Source of the DNA: Numida meleagris
Lineage: Eukaryota; Chordata; Aves; Galliformes; Numididae
Assembly (NCBI RefSeq): GCF_002078875.1
Contig: NC_034413.1
Location: 62,116,453 to 62,180,452 of the forward strand
Direction of reading: 5' to 3'
Length of the DNA: 64,000 nucleotides
Positions 27,601 through 38,737 of this stretch are shown here, one piece after another; the first letter of the stretch is position 1; each line of letters starts with the position of its first letter. A program made the position numbers and the translations under genes. The notes below the pieces were generated by a model, which saw only the letters and a program-made list of their open reading frames with translations, searched no databases and was not told the origin of the DNA.

Positions 27601-28730
27601 AGTGTGGTTTATGAGCCTCTGTAACAAACCTAATGCCTTAATTAAAAGACCTTAATTATGGCACTGTGTCACAGAAGGGAAGATCACATACACCAGCGTT
27701 CTGTACCCTTGGAGAAACAACCACTGAGATGCTGCTACATTTGCTGGGGTAACTGCTATTTATCCACTTACGCTAGCACAAGCACTACAATATCTCTATT
27801 ATCAGTTCAGTCTCTCTGAACTTGGGCTCGTGTTTCAGAATCAGTGTGAGATCCAATGCCATTCACCCATTTAAGTAGTGTTCAAAGCGTCCTTCTCAAG
27901 AGACCATCTTCCAAACCACTGCTTACCATGTCAGAGAGCTATTAATTCCCCCTATCTTTTAAACCAAAGTGACTTTAGTACTCGTTAACATCTATTTTAG
28001 CAGGAAGGAAAGATGGCTTGTGACCTGGTAGGTCTTTTCCATCTGTACTATAATGATAAATATGCCTCTGGTGTTCAGTCTTGCTTCCTCTGGCTGCTGC
28101 TTGATGGCTGAAAACTGAACAGGCGCAGCGGTGGCCATGCACACATGCTGTGACACAGGAAATACCATCACACGGTCATTCTGCACTCACTGGTGCCTGC
28201 TGATCTCTGGAGCAGCCTGGATGTCCTTCCAGCAGGACATGTCCATGTCTGGGACCTTTTGGTGGCTTGCACTTCACCCTCCCAAGGCTGACAAGCACTC
28301 AGCTGGGTGCTCCCAGAAGAAAAACTTCTCATGTAAATCAAAACAAAGCTCTTTTACCAGGGTCAGTGTGTTACATAGAAGGCTGCCATCGATGCTCAGA
28401 GTTTTGGGAGCAATGTCATGCAGGAGATAGAGTAATTTTCAATTGTTGTGTGGCTGGGTCCCCACCCACAATGGTGACATTGGGCAGGACCCTTTCCTAG
28501 CACAGATTTGATCTGTTTTAGCACATCCTGACAAAAACATTTACACACTGCGTGCATAATGATGCTCCCTAGCCCAGGCACAAGTGATCGCAAAGGGTGG
28601 GACATGGTTTGCTGGTGGCAGGCAGCAGCCATCACTGCAGCATGGGAGCAGGCTGGGGCTTGTGCTAGTGGTACTCAGGACACACCATACATTCACTGTG
28701 GGCTGCTTGGAGCCCTCGTGCTTCTTTATT
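18626..28730 (+). other. KALRN: KALRN intron, no gene seen
   Basis: Intronic DNA without recognisable exons. It contains a perfect 11-bp hairpin (listed at 24298) and a short (AAAAC)n run near 23581-23598. Open frames of up to 167 codons (19518-20021) have no domain and no splice support. Confidence 0.6.
24298..24323. repeat. Perfect inverted repeat, 11-bp arms, TTTT loop
   Basis: The left arm 'cagttgtgtgt' (24298-24308) and the right arm 'acacacaactg' (24313-24323) are exact reverse complements separated by TTTT. A G-T pair could extend the stem by one in RNA. It lies in intron, and no miRNA-length stem surrounds it. Confidence 0.9.
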
Positions 28731-28951
28731 TCAGGTTAAATATTAGGAAAAATTTCTTCACAGTAAGAGCGGTCAGGCCTTGGAACAGGCTGCCCAGGGA
28801 GGTGAGGGAGTCACCATCCCTGGAGGTGTTCAAGAACCGTGGAGATGTGGCACTGAGGGATGTGGTTAGTGGGCAGTATTGGTGGTAGGTGAGTGGTTGG
28901 ACTAGATGATCTTAGAGATCTTTTCCAACCTTAATGGTTCTATGATTCTAT
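28731..28951 (+). mobile_element. CR1 LINE 3'-end fragment
   Basis: Sense orientation. It starts at 'caggttaaatattaggaaaa', passes 'aggctgcccagggaggtgag' and 'ggttggactagatgatctta', and ends in the CR1 tail 'ggttctatgattctatt'. It is 5' truncated to about 220 bases, as is usual. An open frame (28559-28888) runs into it and carries the residual CR1 ORF2 C-terminus. Confidence 0.95.
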
Positions 28952-31900
28952 TCAACGATTCTTTCTAGCACTTCACTATTTGGTTCTGCATTTCCTTTTC
29001 TTACTGATTTTCAAGCCATTGCTTTCTGTGCAATTCATTCCATTTGTCCCAGTGTCAGATCTTTCAGTCTTGCCTTGTGCTCTGCAAAGACCTGCTGCAT
29101 CATTGTTTTCATTTTAATGTCTTGTGGATTTGGCTGTACAGCACACAGGCAGACTGTTGTCTGGGTTTTAAATGTATCTAGCCAATGGTTTTAATGGTGA
29201 ATTTCATCACAGGAATGATAATAGTGAATATTATATGTTAAAATATGAAGCCATTTACCTGTGAAGTACAACTTTAAGGGCATTCTGTATTTTCTTTCTT
29301 TTTCCAAACCAAAAGCAATCCATGTGAGAAAGCAGCAGCCTGTCTGTTGCATGCACAGAGGGAGAGAGAACTGTGATATCCTCCTCTGAGATTGGGAAGT
29401 TACTCTCCAAAAAGACATTAAGCCATTAATAGTTTGGGGGGCACTTCATAGGTGAAAGGATTTCTGTCATTGAGAAGCAGGTGCATTTGCATTATTCCTA
29501 AATGGCTGATAAATTGTATACATGTTAGTGTAGTGCAGTCTTTCTAGAGAGATTGCTTTGCTGTGGGTTAATTTGGTCAGTACATGCTCTTTGTGGTGTG
29601 GTGGTAATAAGACACAAAACAGGCACAGTGAATACCTGGAAGACCTTTGCAAAAGGTGGAAATTTCCTTCCTGTTCTTTTTGGCCAGCACCTAAAAATCA
29701 TCTGTGGGCCCCTACCTGAGCTAACCACACCTGTAAAGGGTCTCTGCTGAATTCCTCCTGCCAAAGTTAGTGTCTTTCCCTACAAATAAATCCTTTTATG
29801 TACGTCATCAGTGTTCTAGCAGTGAGCCTACTAAAGGCTGCTAGAGGGGCCGATCATTTCCAGTTCTCATCATGTTAAATGGCTATTTTTAATGAGATGG
29901 GGAAAACCAGGAGCTTGGGGCTGGATGGCACCTGCAGGTCATGGAGCACCCCTGCTTCCTCTGGAGTATTGCTTACAGGTGCCACCCTCATTGAAGCATC
30001 CACTGTGTCACAGGTGTTGAGCTGTTTGGGGAGGGATTGACAAGGGTCCCCAGGGGAGGGATGGGCTGCCCCCCAGCTCACCATTATGACTTATTTTTCA
30101 AAAATCAACCCGACCATCTGAAAAAAAAAAAGGTTTTGATTGCTCTGGCACATCCTCTGCCCTTACGGTTGGAAGCGGTGTGATGGCAAACACGGACACC
30201 TAGTGGTACTTCAGTGCAGGGCACGGCAGTGCTTGCAGTTGTCTCTGGAAGTAGGTGCAACGGAGTATTTGTTCACGGTTTCCCCTAAAAGGAAGAGAGA
30301 ATAGATTATTTTCAGAGAAAAATATCACAAATAACGTGGAGGAAAGCGAAAACATTTGGCACGGATTGTGAAAGAAATAAGTGAAATTAGTGACATTTGA
30401 TGAGATTTGTCAGTGCTCTGTCAGGATTTTTCATGTGTCTCAAATATCCCATACCAGATGGGGTCCCACATTGGATCAGAAAAAAACCTGTAATTCTCAA
30501 ATTATCCCATAGCAAAGAAACCTTAGCAAATATTATAACAATATCTTATTCTTCCAATAGCTGTGTGTATTCCAGTTACAAGGAGAGCATGTCAGTGCAA
30601 TGAACGATGGGTTTGTTGATGTACTGCATAGCTTGGTGCTAAATTGATCTTTCGTACGTTCCATCAGCTCGCTGAGCTCTTTCTGCCAGGATTAATGGTA
30701 GCACTGTCTGAATGGCCTCCAACAGCTGCCATGGTTTGTTTGGTTTGGTGTTTTCTTTTCCTACCTATTTACAAATAATCTTTCAGAGAAATATTTCCTT
30801 CTTCTTCCCCCAATCTAGCATTTCGTCTACGGCAGAGACACAGGACAGGTGAGAAACCAGTCCTTGTCCACTGACCCCTTTCTGTGATTGTAAATATCGC
30901 AACTGTGAACGGGATTTCTTTCATGCCTGCCTCGTGAGACACACAAACCATGATGCCACTGAGTGGGGAGAGTGCTGTTCCCATGGGACTGTGCATTTGA
31001 GACTGCCTGGCCCACAGTAAGGGATTTTGAGGTTGTACAGCTCGAGAGTGATGTCTGTAGAGATGGGTGTGCACTCCTCAGGGGCTCACCCATTCCAGCA
31101 GATGAGCAGATCCCACTTCTCATTGCGTGCACATATATATTAGGCATCATACAACATTTCTCCCAGCTCAGTTGGATTTGCAAGTGGTTTATTTAAAAAC
31201 ATTTTATATTGCGCCTGTCTTCATACAATCTTCGTATCCCAAGAAAGTGAAGTTTGTGATACTACAGGGTTTTGAATCAGCTTGTTTCCTGCTCAATACC
31301 TTTTGAATCAGTGAGCTAATTCAATCAAATTTTATATTGGAATAAGGAGCTCAGAGGATCCTGCATGTTCCAGGACGCAGGCAGCACACAGAGACAGACC
31401 CAGACGAGGGCCCCTAATGATAGGCAGGCAGCAAGCAATCCAGATTTGTGCTCACACCTGTTTAGACACCTGCAAATCCAACTCGGAGATCCAAATCTGT
31501 AAGAAAACAAGCTTTGTTAGCTATGCTGCTTGTGCAGTTGCTTTTTCTGCCTTGTTCTGCTGTATACACAAACGCTTCTATCCAGGCTCTGGTTATATAG
31601 AGACCAAGGTTAAACAGAGACCAGTATTGTTCCTTGCATATCGCAGGGTGTGAGAGTGAAGGAAAGCAGCAGGTTGCCAGCACTCAGTACGGATGTAAAA
31701 TGTAAAATGATACATTTATTCTTAGATACAAATCCTGGAAGTCAGCATATAATCAGTCACTCTACGTTTATATATTTACACCTCTGTTTTCCATCAGAGA
31801 GCATAGGAGGAGCTATTCTGATCTGCCCCATCAGGATTCCCTAACCTCCCAAGAGGTCCTTAGAGTAAGCTTGGGAAGACAAGGGCAATGTTTTCTGTCT

Positions 31901-32308
31901 TGCAAAAAGTGGTAGTTGTATCCTCACTGTGCTGGTGGCATGTGGGAATGTGTCTGGCTTGTGCTGTAAGGGGGAGCTGGATTTGTTCTGCCATGAGGCA
32001 CAGCGCCAAGGCTGTTGACTGGGCTATTGCCAGGCAAGAAAGGCACCCCAGAAACTAAAGGCAGAAAATAAGTAAGGTTTCTGATGGGCACCCCCAGCTA
32101 GAAAATCGTGGCATGCAAGACATTACAGGGTGGGTAGCTTTGATTTCTTAGTCAAGCCCAACAGAATGAGTAAGAAGTAAAGGAAACAAGGGTCACAACA
32201 TGTTGAACTTTGGCAAAAGAAAATGATTAACTTGGCTTCTAAGGAGCACAAAGCCTGCCTTTGCCAGTGTAAATATGATGCAAAGATGATTGCTTTCTTT
32301 CTGCCCTC
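28952..32308 (+). other. KALRN: KALRN intron just upstream of the SH3 exon
   Basis: Intronic sequence with an A11 run at 30121-30131. I see no exon here. The last part leads into the branch point and polypyrimidine tract of the SH3 exon. Confidence 0.65.
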
Positions 32309-32360
32309 TCTAACTCCTATTCCTACTCTATTTTTTTTTTCTTCCCTTGAACCTGGGCAG
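32309..32360 (+). promoter_or_regulatory. KALRN: Branch point, polypyrimidine tract and 3' splice site of KALRN SH3 exon
   Basis: A CTAAC branch-point-like word (32310-32314) lies about 47 bases before the exon. It is followed by a long pyrimidine tract including T11 near 32330 and 'cttccctt', and then 'gggcag' immediately before the first exon base. This is a strong acceptor and fits the reading frame of the SH3 coding sequence. Confidence 0.85.
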
Positions 32361-32607
32361 TTGTCTGGAGGGTGTGAACTAACCGTGGTGCTCCAGGACT
32401 TCACGGCGGGCCACAGCAGCGAGCTGAGCATTCAGGTTGGGCAGACGGTGGAGCTGCTGGAGAGGCCGAGCGAAAGGCCGGGCTGGTGCTTGGTGCGGAC
32501 CACGGAGCGGAGCCCACCACAGGAGGGCCTGGTCCCCAGCAGCGCTCTCTGCATTTCCCATTCCCGCAGCAGCGTGGAGATGGATTGCTTCTTCCCTTCA
32601 GGAAAAG
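32361..32607 (+). CDS. KALRN: Kalirin exon encoding the first SH3 domain
   Basis: This single 247-base internal exon has 82 full codons plus one base. It encodes the first SH3 domain of kalirin, a neuronal Rho GEF that activates Rac/RhoG (GEF1) and Rho (GEF2) and shapes dendritic spines. In kalirin and TRIO this SH3 follows the first DH-PH module and takes part in autoregulation. Visible SH3 features are the ELTVVLQDF strand (exon residues 6-14), the RT-loop acidic SSELSIQVGQTVELLE (19-34), the conserved Trp in RPGWCLVR (39-46), and the EGLVPSSAL strand with its binding-surface Pro (55-63). The tail HSRSSVEMDCFFP (67-79) is kalirin-like rather than TRIO-like. It enters in phase 0 and leaves in phase 1 at AAAAG|GTACGC. 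The last residues are SGK, whereas I recall LVK in mammals. The partner exons are outside the window, apart from alternative ones discussed in the findings. Confidence 0.96.
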
Positions 32608-33523
32608 GTACGCAACAGCCTGACAGGTGTTTCGGACTGTTTTGGATTTTCCCTCTTGTATCATGTAAGCTGCTTGGGCTGCTTTGGCAGTCAACGTGGG
32701 TAAAGGAGCGTGTAGTCATGAGTGAGTTTTGTTACTGGGTCTCTGTGAGTCAGCACAGCACCAGCCCAGCTCCATCCCATGAATCAATGTTTGTACGTCT
32801 CTGTCTTTTGCTGTGTGGCAGTTGTTATTACTTTGAGATGTAGGATAAAAATAAGAGACAAGGATTGCTTTCAGTGCCAAAAAGCTGAGATGGAGGAAAA
32901 AAAAACCAGCACGGGGGGAAAAAGAACTCTGTGTATACACACATGATGCCCTAAGTTGTGGACATGTTATTTTATGAATTCCACAGCGCACATTAATGCA
33001 TGGTCTTTTGCTATATCCCCACTGCCCACCTATGATTGCAAACAAGCCACCAGTGAGTACTGGTACACCAGGCTGACTGGTGAACTGCAGATGTTGTGTG
33101 TAATGGCACAGTACAAGGGGTAAAGAAGTCGTTACAATAAGAGTGTGACAAAACATGTATCACCCTGAGAGGCTGGGCCTTGACGTCAGTTTGCAGGGAA
33201 ATGACCTGCCCTTTCCTACAAACACCTGCGTTGAATGGTGAAATATTGTCTGTCTCTGTGGTGTCTGTGGCCTTTACAGTTGGTGTCATGTTCTGAGCAT
33301 TGTGTGTGCCGTGCATCACATCCGTGCAGCCAGATGCAGGAGGTGCCCCGTATTGTTGGAGTGGGACCTGCTCCATTCAGGGTGACCAGAGCAGGTCCCC
33401 TTAGGGCTGTGTTCCTGCCACAATTAGGGCGAGGAGAATGGCTCCTAACATCCCACTCCGTGCCTCAAACCCGCAGCCTCAACTGGCTTTATAAAATTGT
33501 TTATTTTTTTCCCTCTGCATTAG
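32608..33523 (+). other. KALRN: KALRN intron after the SH3 exon
   Basis: It starts with donor GTACGC at 32608. The SH3 reading frame stays open into the intron for 78 further codons to a TAG ending at 32843, so intron retention would give a short tail. Otherwise nothing is recognisable. Confidence 0.6.
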
Positions 33524-33600
33524 AGGAAATAGAACTTGATCCTTCTTCATTTGGACAAGTTAAGCTTGGTGGTTTTGCTTGTTTTGAGAAAAAGCACTGA
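33524..33600 (+). CDS. Candidate alternative terminal exon of KALRN (weak)
   Basis: A good acceptor (T-rich tract, then 'ccctctgcattag') ends at 33523. If the SH3 exon (phase 1) joined here, the frame would read EEIELDPSSFGQVKLGGFAC and a few more residues before a TGA at 33598-33600. Seen directly: the acceptor motif, the phase match and the short open frame. Inferred: that it is ever used. No poly(A) signal lies close behind. I recognise no homologue, and a 25-residue open frame is easily random. Confidence 0.15.
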
Positions 33601-34220
33601 AACCGTGCTCTCAGCTCCCTGCAGGCAGGGAGTAGGGAACAAACAGGGCACTGCGAAGCACCCAGAGACATTTTGCCTTAAAAAGCACAGGAGGGAGGAG
33701 GGGAATTGCTGGCTGTCCCCACTGCCTGATGTGCAAACTCCAGCCTGTCCCATGTCACTTACACCTGCCACACCTGGAGCCTGGCCTCGTCCTTGGCTTC
33801 TCCAAAGGCCATGCAGAGCTCTGAGAACCACGGCCGCACCTCCCCGCAGATTACAGCCATGAGTAAACAGGTAAAGCCGAAATTCAGCCTGGCAGAGCAG
33901 GCAGAGCGTGGCGTGGTGTGACTCACAGGAAGCACAGGAACGTGTCTGCTGGGTGCAGGCCGTGGCGTCAGGACACTGAAGGACACTGTGAAAGGCCACA
34001 TGGCACGGCGCACAGGGAGGCAGGCAGTCCCAAGGAGGATGGAGGCAGGGAGGTGCAGTCATTGGGCTTCCTGAGCACAGCACAGCCAGGCCGCGGGGCA
34101 CATCGTCCCGCTAGCTCACTGAGCTGGCCCGCATGCTCCTCCTGGCAGGTGCAGTCCATCTGAGGCTGGTCCAGCCATGCATTCATGGCCTTTGCTTCCT
34201 CCCATCTCCTTCCCCTGCAG
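33601..34220 (+). other. KALRN: GC-richer intronic segment, with a 21-base microexon-like motif
   Basis: This is clearly richer in G+C than the surrounding intron. Overlapping frames are open on both strands (for example 33547-34101 on the minus strand), as GC-rich DNA often allows, and none has a recognisable domain. At 33850-33870 a 21-base segment sits between an acceptor-like 'cacctccccgcag' and a donor-like 'cag|gtaaag'. Confidence 0.45.
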
Positions 34221-34447
34221 CCTCCGTTTTCTTCCTGCGCATACCAAACCTGTATCAGGGAGCCTCGGCACTAATGGGATCTCCAGAAGTGCTGCTAGAA
34301 ATTTTAAAAATAACTGTCCAGCTCACAGTGTTGGCTGGAGTACAGCAAATAGGTTCTTCTGTGTCTAATCAGCTGTCCCTCCATTACGAGAACAGGAAAT
34401 TGTTTAAACTGAATGAACAGATGCTTGGAATAAGGAAAGAGGAGTAA
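34221..34447 (+). CDS. Candidate alternative C-terminal exon of KALRN, unknown product
   Basis: A strong acceptor (long pyrimidine tract at 34187-34217, 'ctgcag' ending at 34220) precedes a segment that stays open for 74 codons to a TAA at 34445-34447. It enters needing two bases to complete a codon, exactly what the phase-1 end of the SH3 exon 1.6 kb upstream supplies. The encoded tail (ASVFFLRIPNLYQGASALMG at its start, ending NEQMLGIRKEE) looks protein-like, with an amphipathic Leu/Ile-rich middle. A perfect GTAAGT also begins at 34444, so it could instead be an internal exon ending at 34443. Kalirin-8-type transcripts are known to stop soon after the SH3 domain, which makes a terminal exon here reasonable. 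I do not recognise the sequence, and no convincing poly(A) signal follows closely. Confidence 0.3.
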
Positions 34448-37400
34448 GTGTAAAGGGGAAAATGCACTAGCCTCTGGAGCCTGCCAGTCTCATGAGGTGC
34501 TGCAAGGATTAACATCATACGTGGCTTCTGGCTATTCAGATTTGTGTCTATCTCTGTTTTCAGTATCTTTTGGCATGGTTTGGATTATGAACCCCTTGGT
34601 CTAAACTTCCAAAATGAGTGGCCTTTCTCTACAGTGCAGGGCAAAGGCTGACACATCTTATGTGAACACCATGTAGTCTTCCCACATCTGTTTCAAATAT
34701 GTAAAGACACAGCAGTGGAATATCTGGATTTTGCTTGCAGTTACCAAGACATACAATGCTTTGCTTTACAAATACTGCAATTTCAAGTATAGAAAACATC
34801 TATACTTAAAACTTAGCGTTCCTAACAATGAAACCTGCCAGCTATGATGTAAGCATACAGAGTTTTGACAAATATTTTAAAGTAGTTGCATCTTCTTGGT
34901 GGAAAATGATAAGTTACTGTTTTGTCCTAAACAAATTACAGTGGACTGTAAAGATAAGACAGACTCATGAACATAGGCTCAGTGAAGGTACCTACCGTTC
35001 CTAAAATGAGAGACAAAAGAAACACCTGAACCATCAACACCTGAATAGAACGCTATCCATGAAAGCCACTGGAAATACAAAGCTCATGACTGAGCATGTG
35101 CTCTGGTTCTCTTCCTCTTTTTTTTTTTAATACTATTCCTTTAAAAATAGTTACTAACATAAAGTATTACAAAAGGAAAAAGAAGGTGCAAATCTAAGAA
35201 AACAAACCCCAAATAGAACACTTCCCATGTTTCATAATGAAGTATCTTTGCAGACTTCTCATGCAGTTTTTCAGTAGAAGTGCACAGACGTCAAGGATCT
35301 GTCTCCCAGCCTTCCGTCCCACTTCTGGCTGTGTTCCTATAGAGGATACACACTTGGTTTTTTCATGACTTGACTACAGCTCAGAGCCCAGTAGAGTCCT
35401 GCCTGTTCTTGCTTTCCAGTGATCTGACAGTGTTTGCAATTACCCTCTGTAAAAGGGCAAACAGGTTTCTGGGATTCACCTTACATAAATATTTTGTGGA
35501 TGACTGAGTAAAAAGAACAACTCTGGGGTCTCTGTTACTGTATTTGAAAATTTATATATTTTTTTTTCCTTACTGGCATTCCCTTGGAAGGAAAAAGAAA
35601 GACCTGTGGCACTAGGAATGAAGCTCTGTTTGAATGGTCTCATGGGGCTAATTACAGGAAAACTGTGACTTTTATTCCTGTCTCTTTTACTCTATAATTG
35701 AGCTCTAAGGTATTAAACTATAAATTTCAAATTAAGAGAGAAATCTGCACGGATGGAAAGCAACCTAATGACCTAGTCAATATTCATTAAGCACACTGGC
35801 ATATTCCTGATATCAGCCTACTAGCTTCAACTGAGTGATTCCATATTTGTACTTGGCTCATGAAACCTTTAGATGAAACCTTGATCTTACAACTCTTGTC
35901 CACTCACTCAGCATTTTTGCTGTAAAATCAAAGTCCCACTGTAATTCAAAGGCTAATTCTTATAGTAATTTTAAGCAATTTCCACCACCAAAGAAAAAAG
36001 GTGTTAAAACAGTAGGGCTTTGTGGCACTAGGTTTAGGCTGATGATATGCGAAGGGATCCCATTCAGGGCCCCAAACCAGATCCTGCCTGTGGGATACTT
36101 GTGTCTGGTCCATCTCTCTGGAGGAGATGAGGAACATATTGTTTTAAGATGCTACGCAAACATCTTGCTGCGCAGGCAGATGGCCACTTAACAGCAGGGC
36201 TTTGGTGGCAGTGGTGGGTCCTAGCAACGGCAAATTGAGCAATAGTTGGGTGTCTTCCAACTGTAGAGGGAACATAGGCCTCACAAGGTGACTGCTAGCA
36301 GGGTGAGCAACTTCCCAGCTGGGTCCTGTTGGCCTGGGTGCATCAGCTGTGATACCATTAGACTTTATCACTGGCAGCAGGGCCAGTGATTTGGGTGTTG
36401 CTCAGGGGACAGGTTCTCCATTACTCAGGAACTTACCTGATTCCATGGCCAGAGAGAGCCTGCAACTTGTGGGGGTGATTGCAGGCTGGGCTGTAAAAGA
36501 AAGAAGCAGAGGAAGGATGAATAGTCTTGTGAGAAGAATAGTACCAGTGAAAATGAAGTTTCCCTGAAAACTGCATTTTTGTGACCATTCCTTGTGGGAA
36601 AGAGCAGATAGATTAGCGTGAAAAGCCAGGGAGGGTAACGTGGCTCTTGTTGGGGTTGGAAGTCTCTTTCCTCCAGACCCTGATCTAACTATGTAGGGAA
36701 AAACGTAATTGTTTCTTCCTACATCTTGGTTTTTAGGAACATCTTGGATTTTAGTAGGGAAAAAGAGTCTGGGCTGCTTTTATTGTGTCCCTGTTCCTGT
36801 TGAGCATTAAATTGTGATCTACATTGGCTCATGCACTTTATCTGCTGTGTTTTAAATAATCATTGTTGCAAAGCATATTCTATAGTAATGATTCCTGATT
36901 TCTTGGGAGAGCTGTGTGAGGATGATTCAGAAGTTTTAGTGCACTGCATTAAACCTTCAGTTGTCCTTGTAGAGGCTGAGAAATTGTTTTTGTTTTTGAA
37001 AGCCCTAATTAAGAGCAGTCGATTAAACTGTTTGTAAGGCTTCAAACTAAAGGAAACATTTTATTTGGTAACAGTTGATTTAAACTGGCACATAAACAGA
37101 GGTTTCCATTAAACAAGCAATCTTCAGGTTTCCAGTGTCAATATAAATATGCAGTATTTAAATTAAAAAAAAACAAACTCACCTCTGTTGCTAGTGCTGT
37201 TCCAACAAGGACTTTCAGAGTCACAATTTCATTGTATAGTCCTGCAAAAGAGGTCACATGAACCCCTCCTGCTGGCATTTGATGCCTCATGGTATCCCTG
37301 CTACAAGTTCAGGACATGGCTTATGTAGAAAAATCCCATCAGGAGAGCTCTTACTGCATTTTCACTCCTTTTCAATTATGGTAGAGCAGCTGGAAACCAG

Positions 37401-37921
37401 TCAGCTAACCAGCATGGTGTAACACAGCAGCTGTCTATGGGCTGGCACCACGTGTTGCCAGGATCCAGCTTTGGACTACTGCTCTACCGCAATATGCCTG
37501 GAAAAAATAATAATTCTAAGACAGAGATGTGCGTGACTCCATGCAGTTGTGAAAGAAATGGAAATAGAAGGATGAGAGAACTCCAAAGTGCTTTGCAATT
37601 TCAATCAGGCTGCCTTTCCTTTCTGTTTTTTTTCTTTTCTTTTCTCTCCTATGTCTTCCACCTTTCTCCAAACAATGACTGTTTTGCTTCACTTTCATGG
37701 GTATTCACAGCTTCTCCCCACCAGTTTGCTCCTTTCTCCCTTAGTGGGCAGTGGAAAGGTGGGTGCTGGAAAGGTTGGTGACACCTCACTCCCATATCTA
37801 CTAATATCATTTGATCCTGGATCCTGTACTTTCTCCTACCTCATAGTCATCCCATGGAAGAAGTCAGATACCTATAAAGTGTCCATTCCTAACACTTTCT
37901 CCTGGACTCCATTATCCAGCT
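34448..37921 (+). other. KALRN: KALRN intron, no gene seen
   Basis: AT-rich intron. A pyrimidine tract lies at 37625-37650. I found no recognisable exon, named repeat or RNA gene. Confidence 0.6.
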
Positions 37922-38363
37922 GGTGAGTGCTCTGGAGCACAGGCCTTATGAGGAGTGGCTGAGGGAGCTGGGATTGTTCAGCCTGGAGAAGAGGAGGCTC
38001 AGGGGAGACCTTATCGCCCTCTACAGCTCCCTGAAGGGAGGTTGTGGCGAGGTGGAGGTCAGCCTCTTCTCCCATGTAACTAGTGATAGGACTAGCGGGA
38101 ATGGCCTCAAGTTGCACCAGAGGAGATTCGGGTTGGATGTTAGGAAAAACTTCTTCTCCCAAAGAGTGGTCATGCACTGGAATGGGCTGCCCAGGGAGGT
38201 GGTGGAGTCACCAACCCTGGAAGTGTTCAATAAACATTTAGATGTTGTACTGAGGGACATGGTTTAGTGGGAAATACTGGTATTAGGTGGACGATTGGAC
38301 TGGATGATCTTGGAGGTTTTTTCCAACCTTCCTGGTTCTACAATTCTATGATTCCATGATTCT
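37922..38363 (+). mobile_element. CR1 LINE 3' fragment, about 0.44 kb
   Basis: A sense-oriented, well-preserved CR1. The start reads as the C-terminal part of CR1 ORF2 ([20 protein letters not shown]), open to 38267. It continues with 'gggctgcccagggaggtggt' and 'ggactggatgatcttggagg' and ends in three ATTCTATG-type repeats ('caattctatgattccatgat'). The intact tail and open frame suggest it is among the younger copies here. Confidence 0.96.
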
Positions 38364-38705
38364 AGCTCCAAAATAATAAAAAATGAGCAAGTATTTAACT
38401 ACCACTGGCAATGTGGGTGATGAGATGTGGGTTTTGTTGCTTTTTAAGGGGTAGACCAAGAGAAGCCTGAGAGAATGAGCGAATAGGGACTTGTAGTCAT
38501 ATTGCTTCAACTGTAGTTCTGCCAGAACTTTTACCTGTATAATAGTACATCAAGAATATACAACTCCACAGGGAGTCTCAGCAGCTGCAAGCCATGGAGA
38601 CAGGACGTATTCAGGCTGTTGGAGCCATGATCTGATGGCTTGTGAGTGTGTCACAGTTTTATGCATAAAACCATGACAGAGCGACATGGTGTTTTCATTT
38701 TTTTA

Positions 38706-38737
38706 CTTCTTTTTTTTTTTTTTCTTTTTTTCTTTTT
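38706..38737. repeat. Pyrimidine (T-rich) low-complexity tract
   Basis: A run of T broken only by a few C residues. The same composition on the other strand would be an A/G tract. No dependable acceptor AG with coding sequence follows it. Confidence 0.8.

Noticed and set aside
33547..34101. 184-codon minus-strand open frame rich in Cys and Pro
   Set aside because: GC-rich DNA opens several overlapping frames here on both strands. The composition looks like an antisense shadow rather than a protein.
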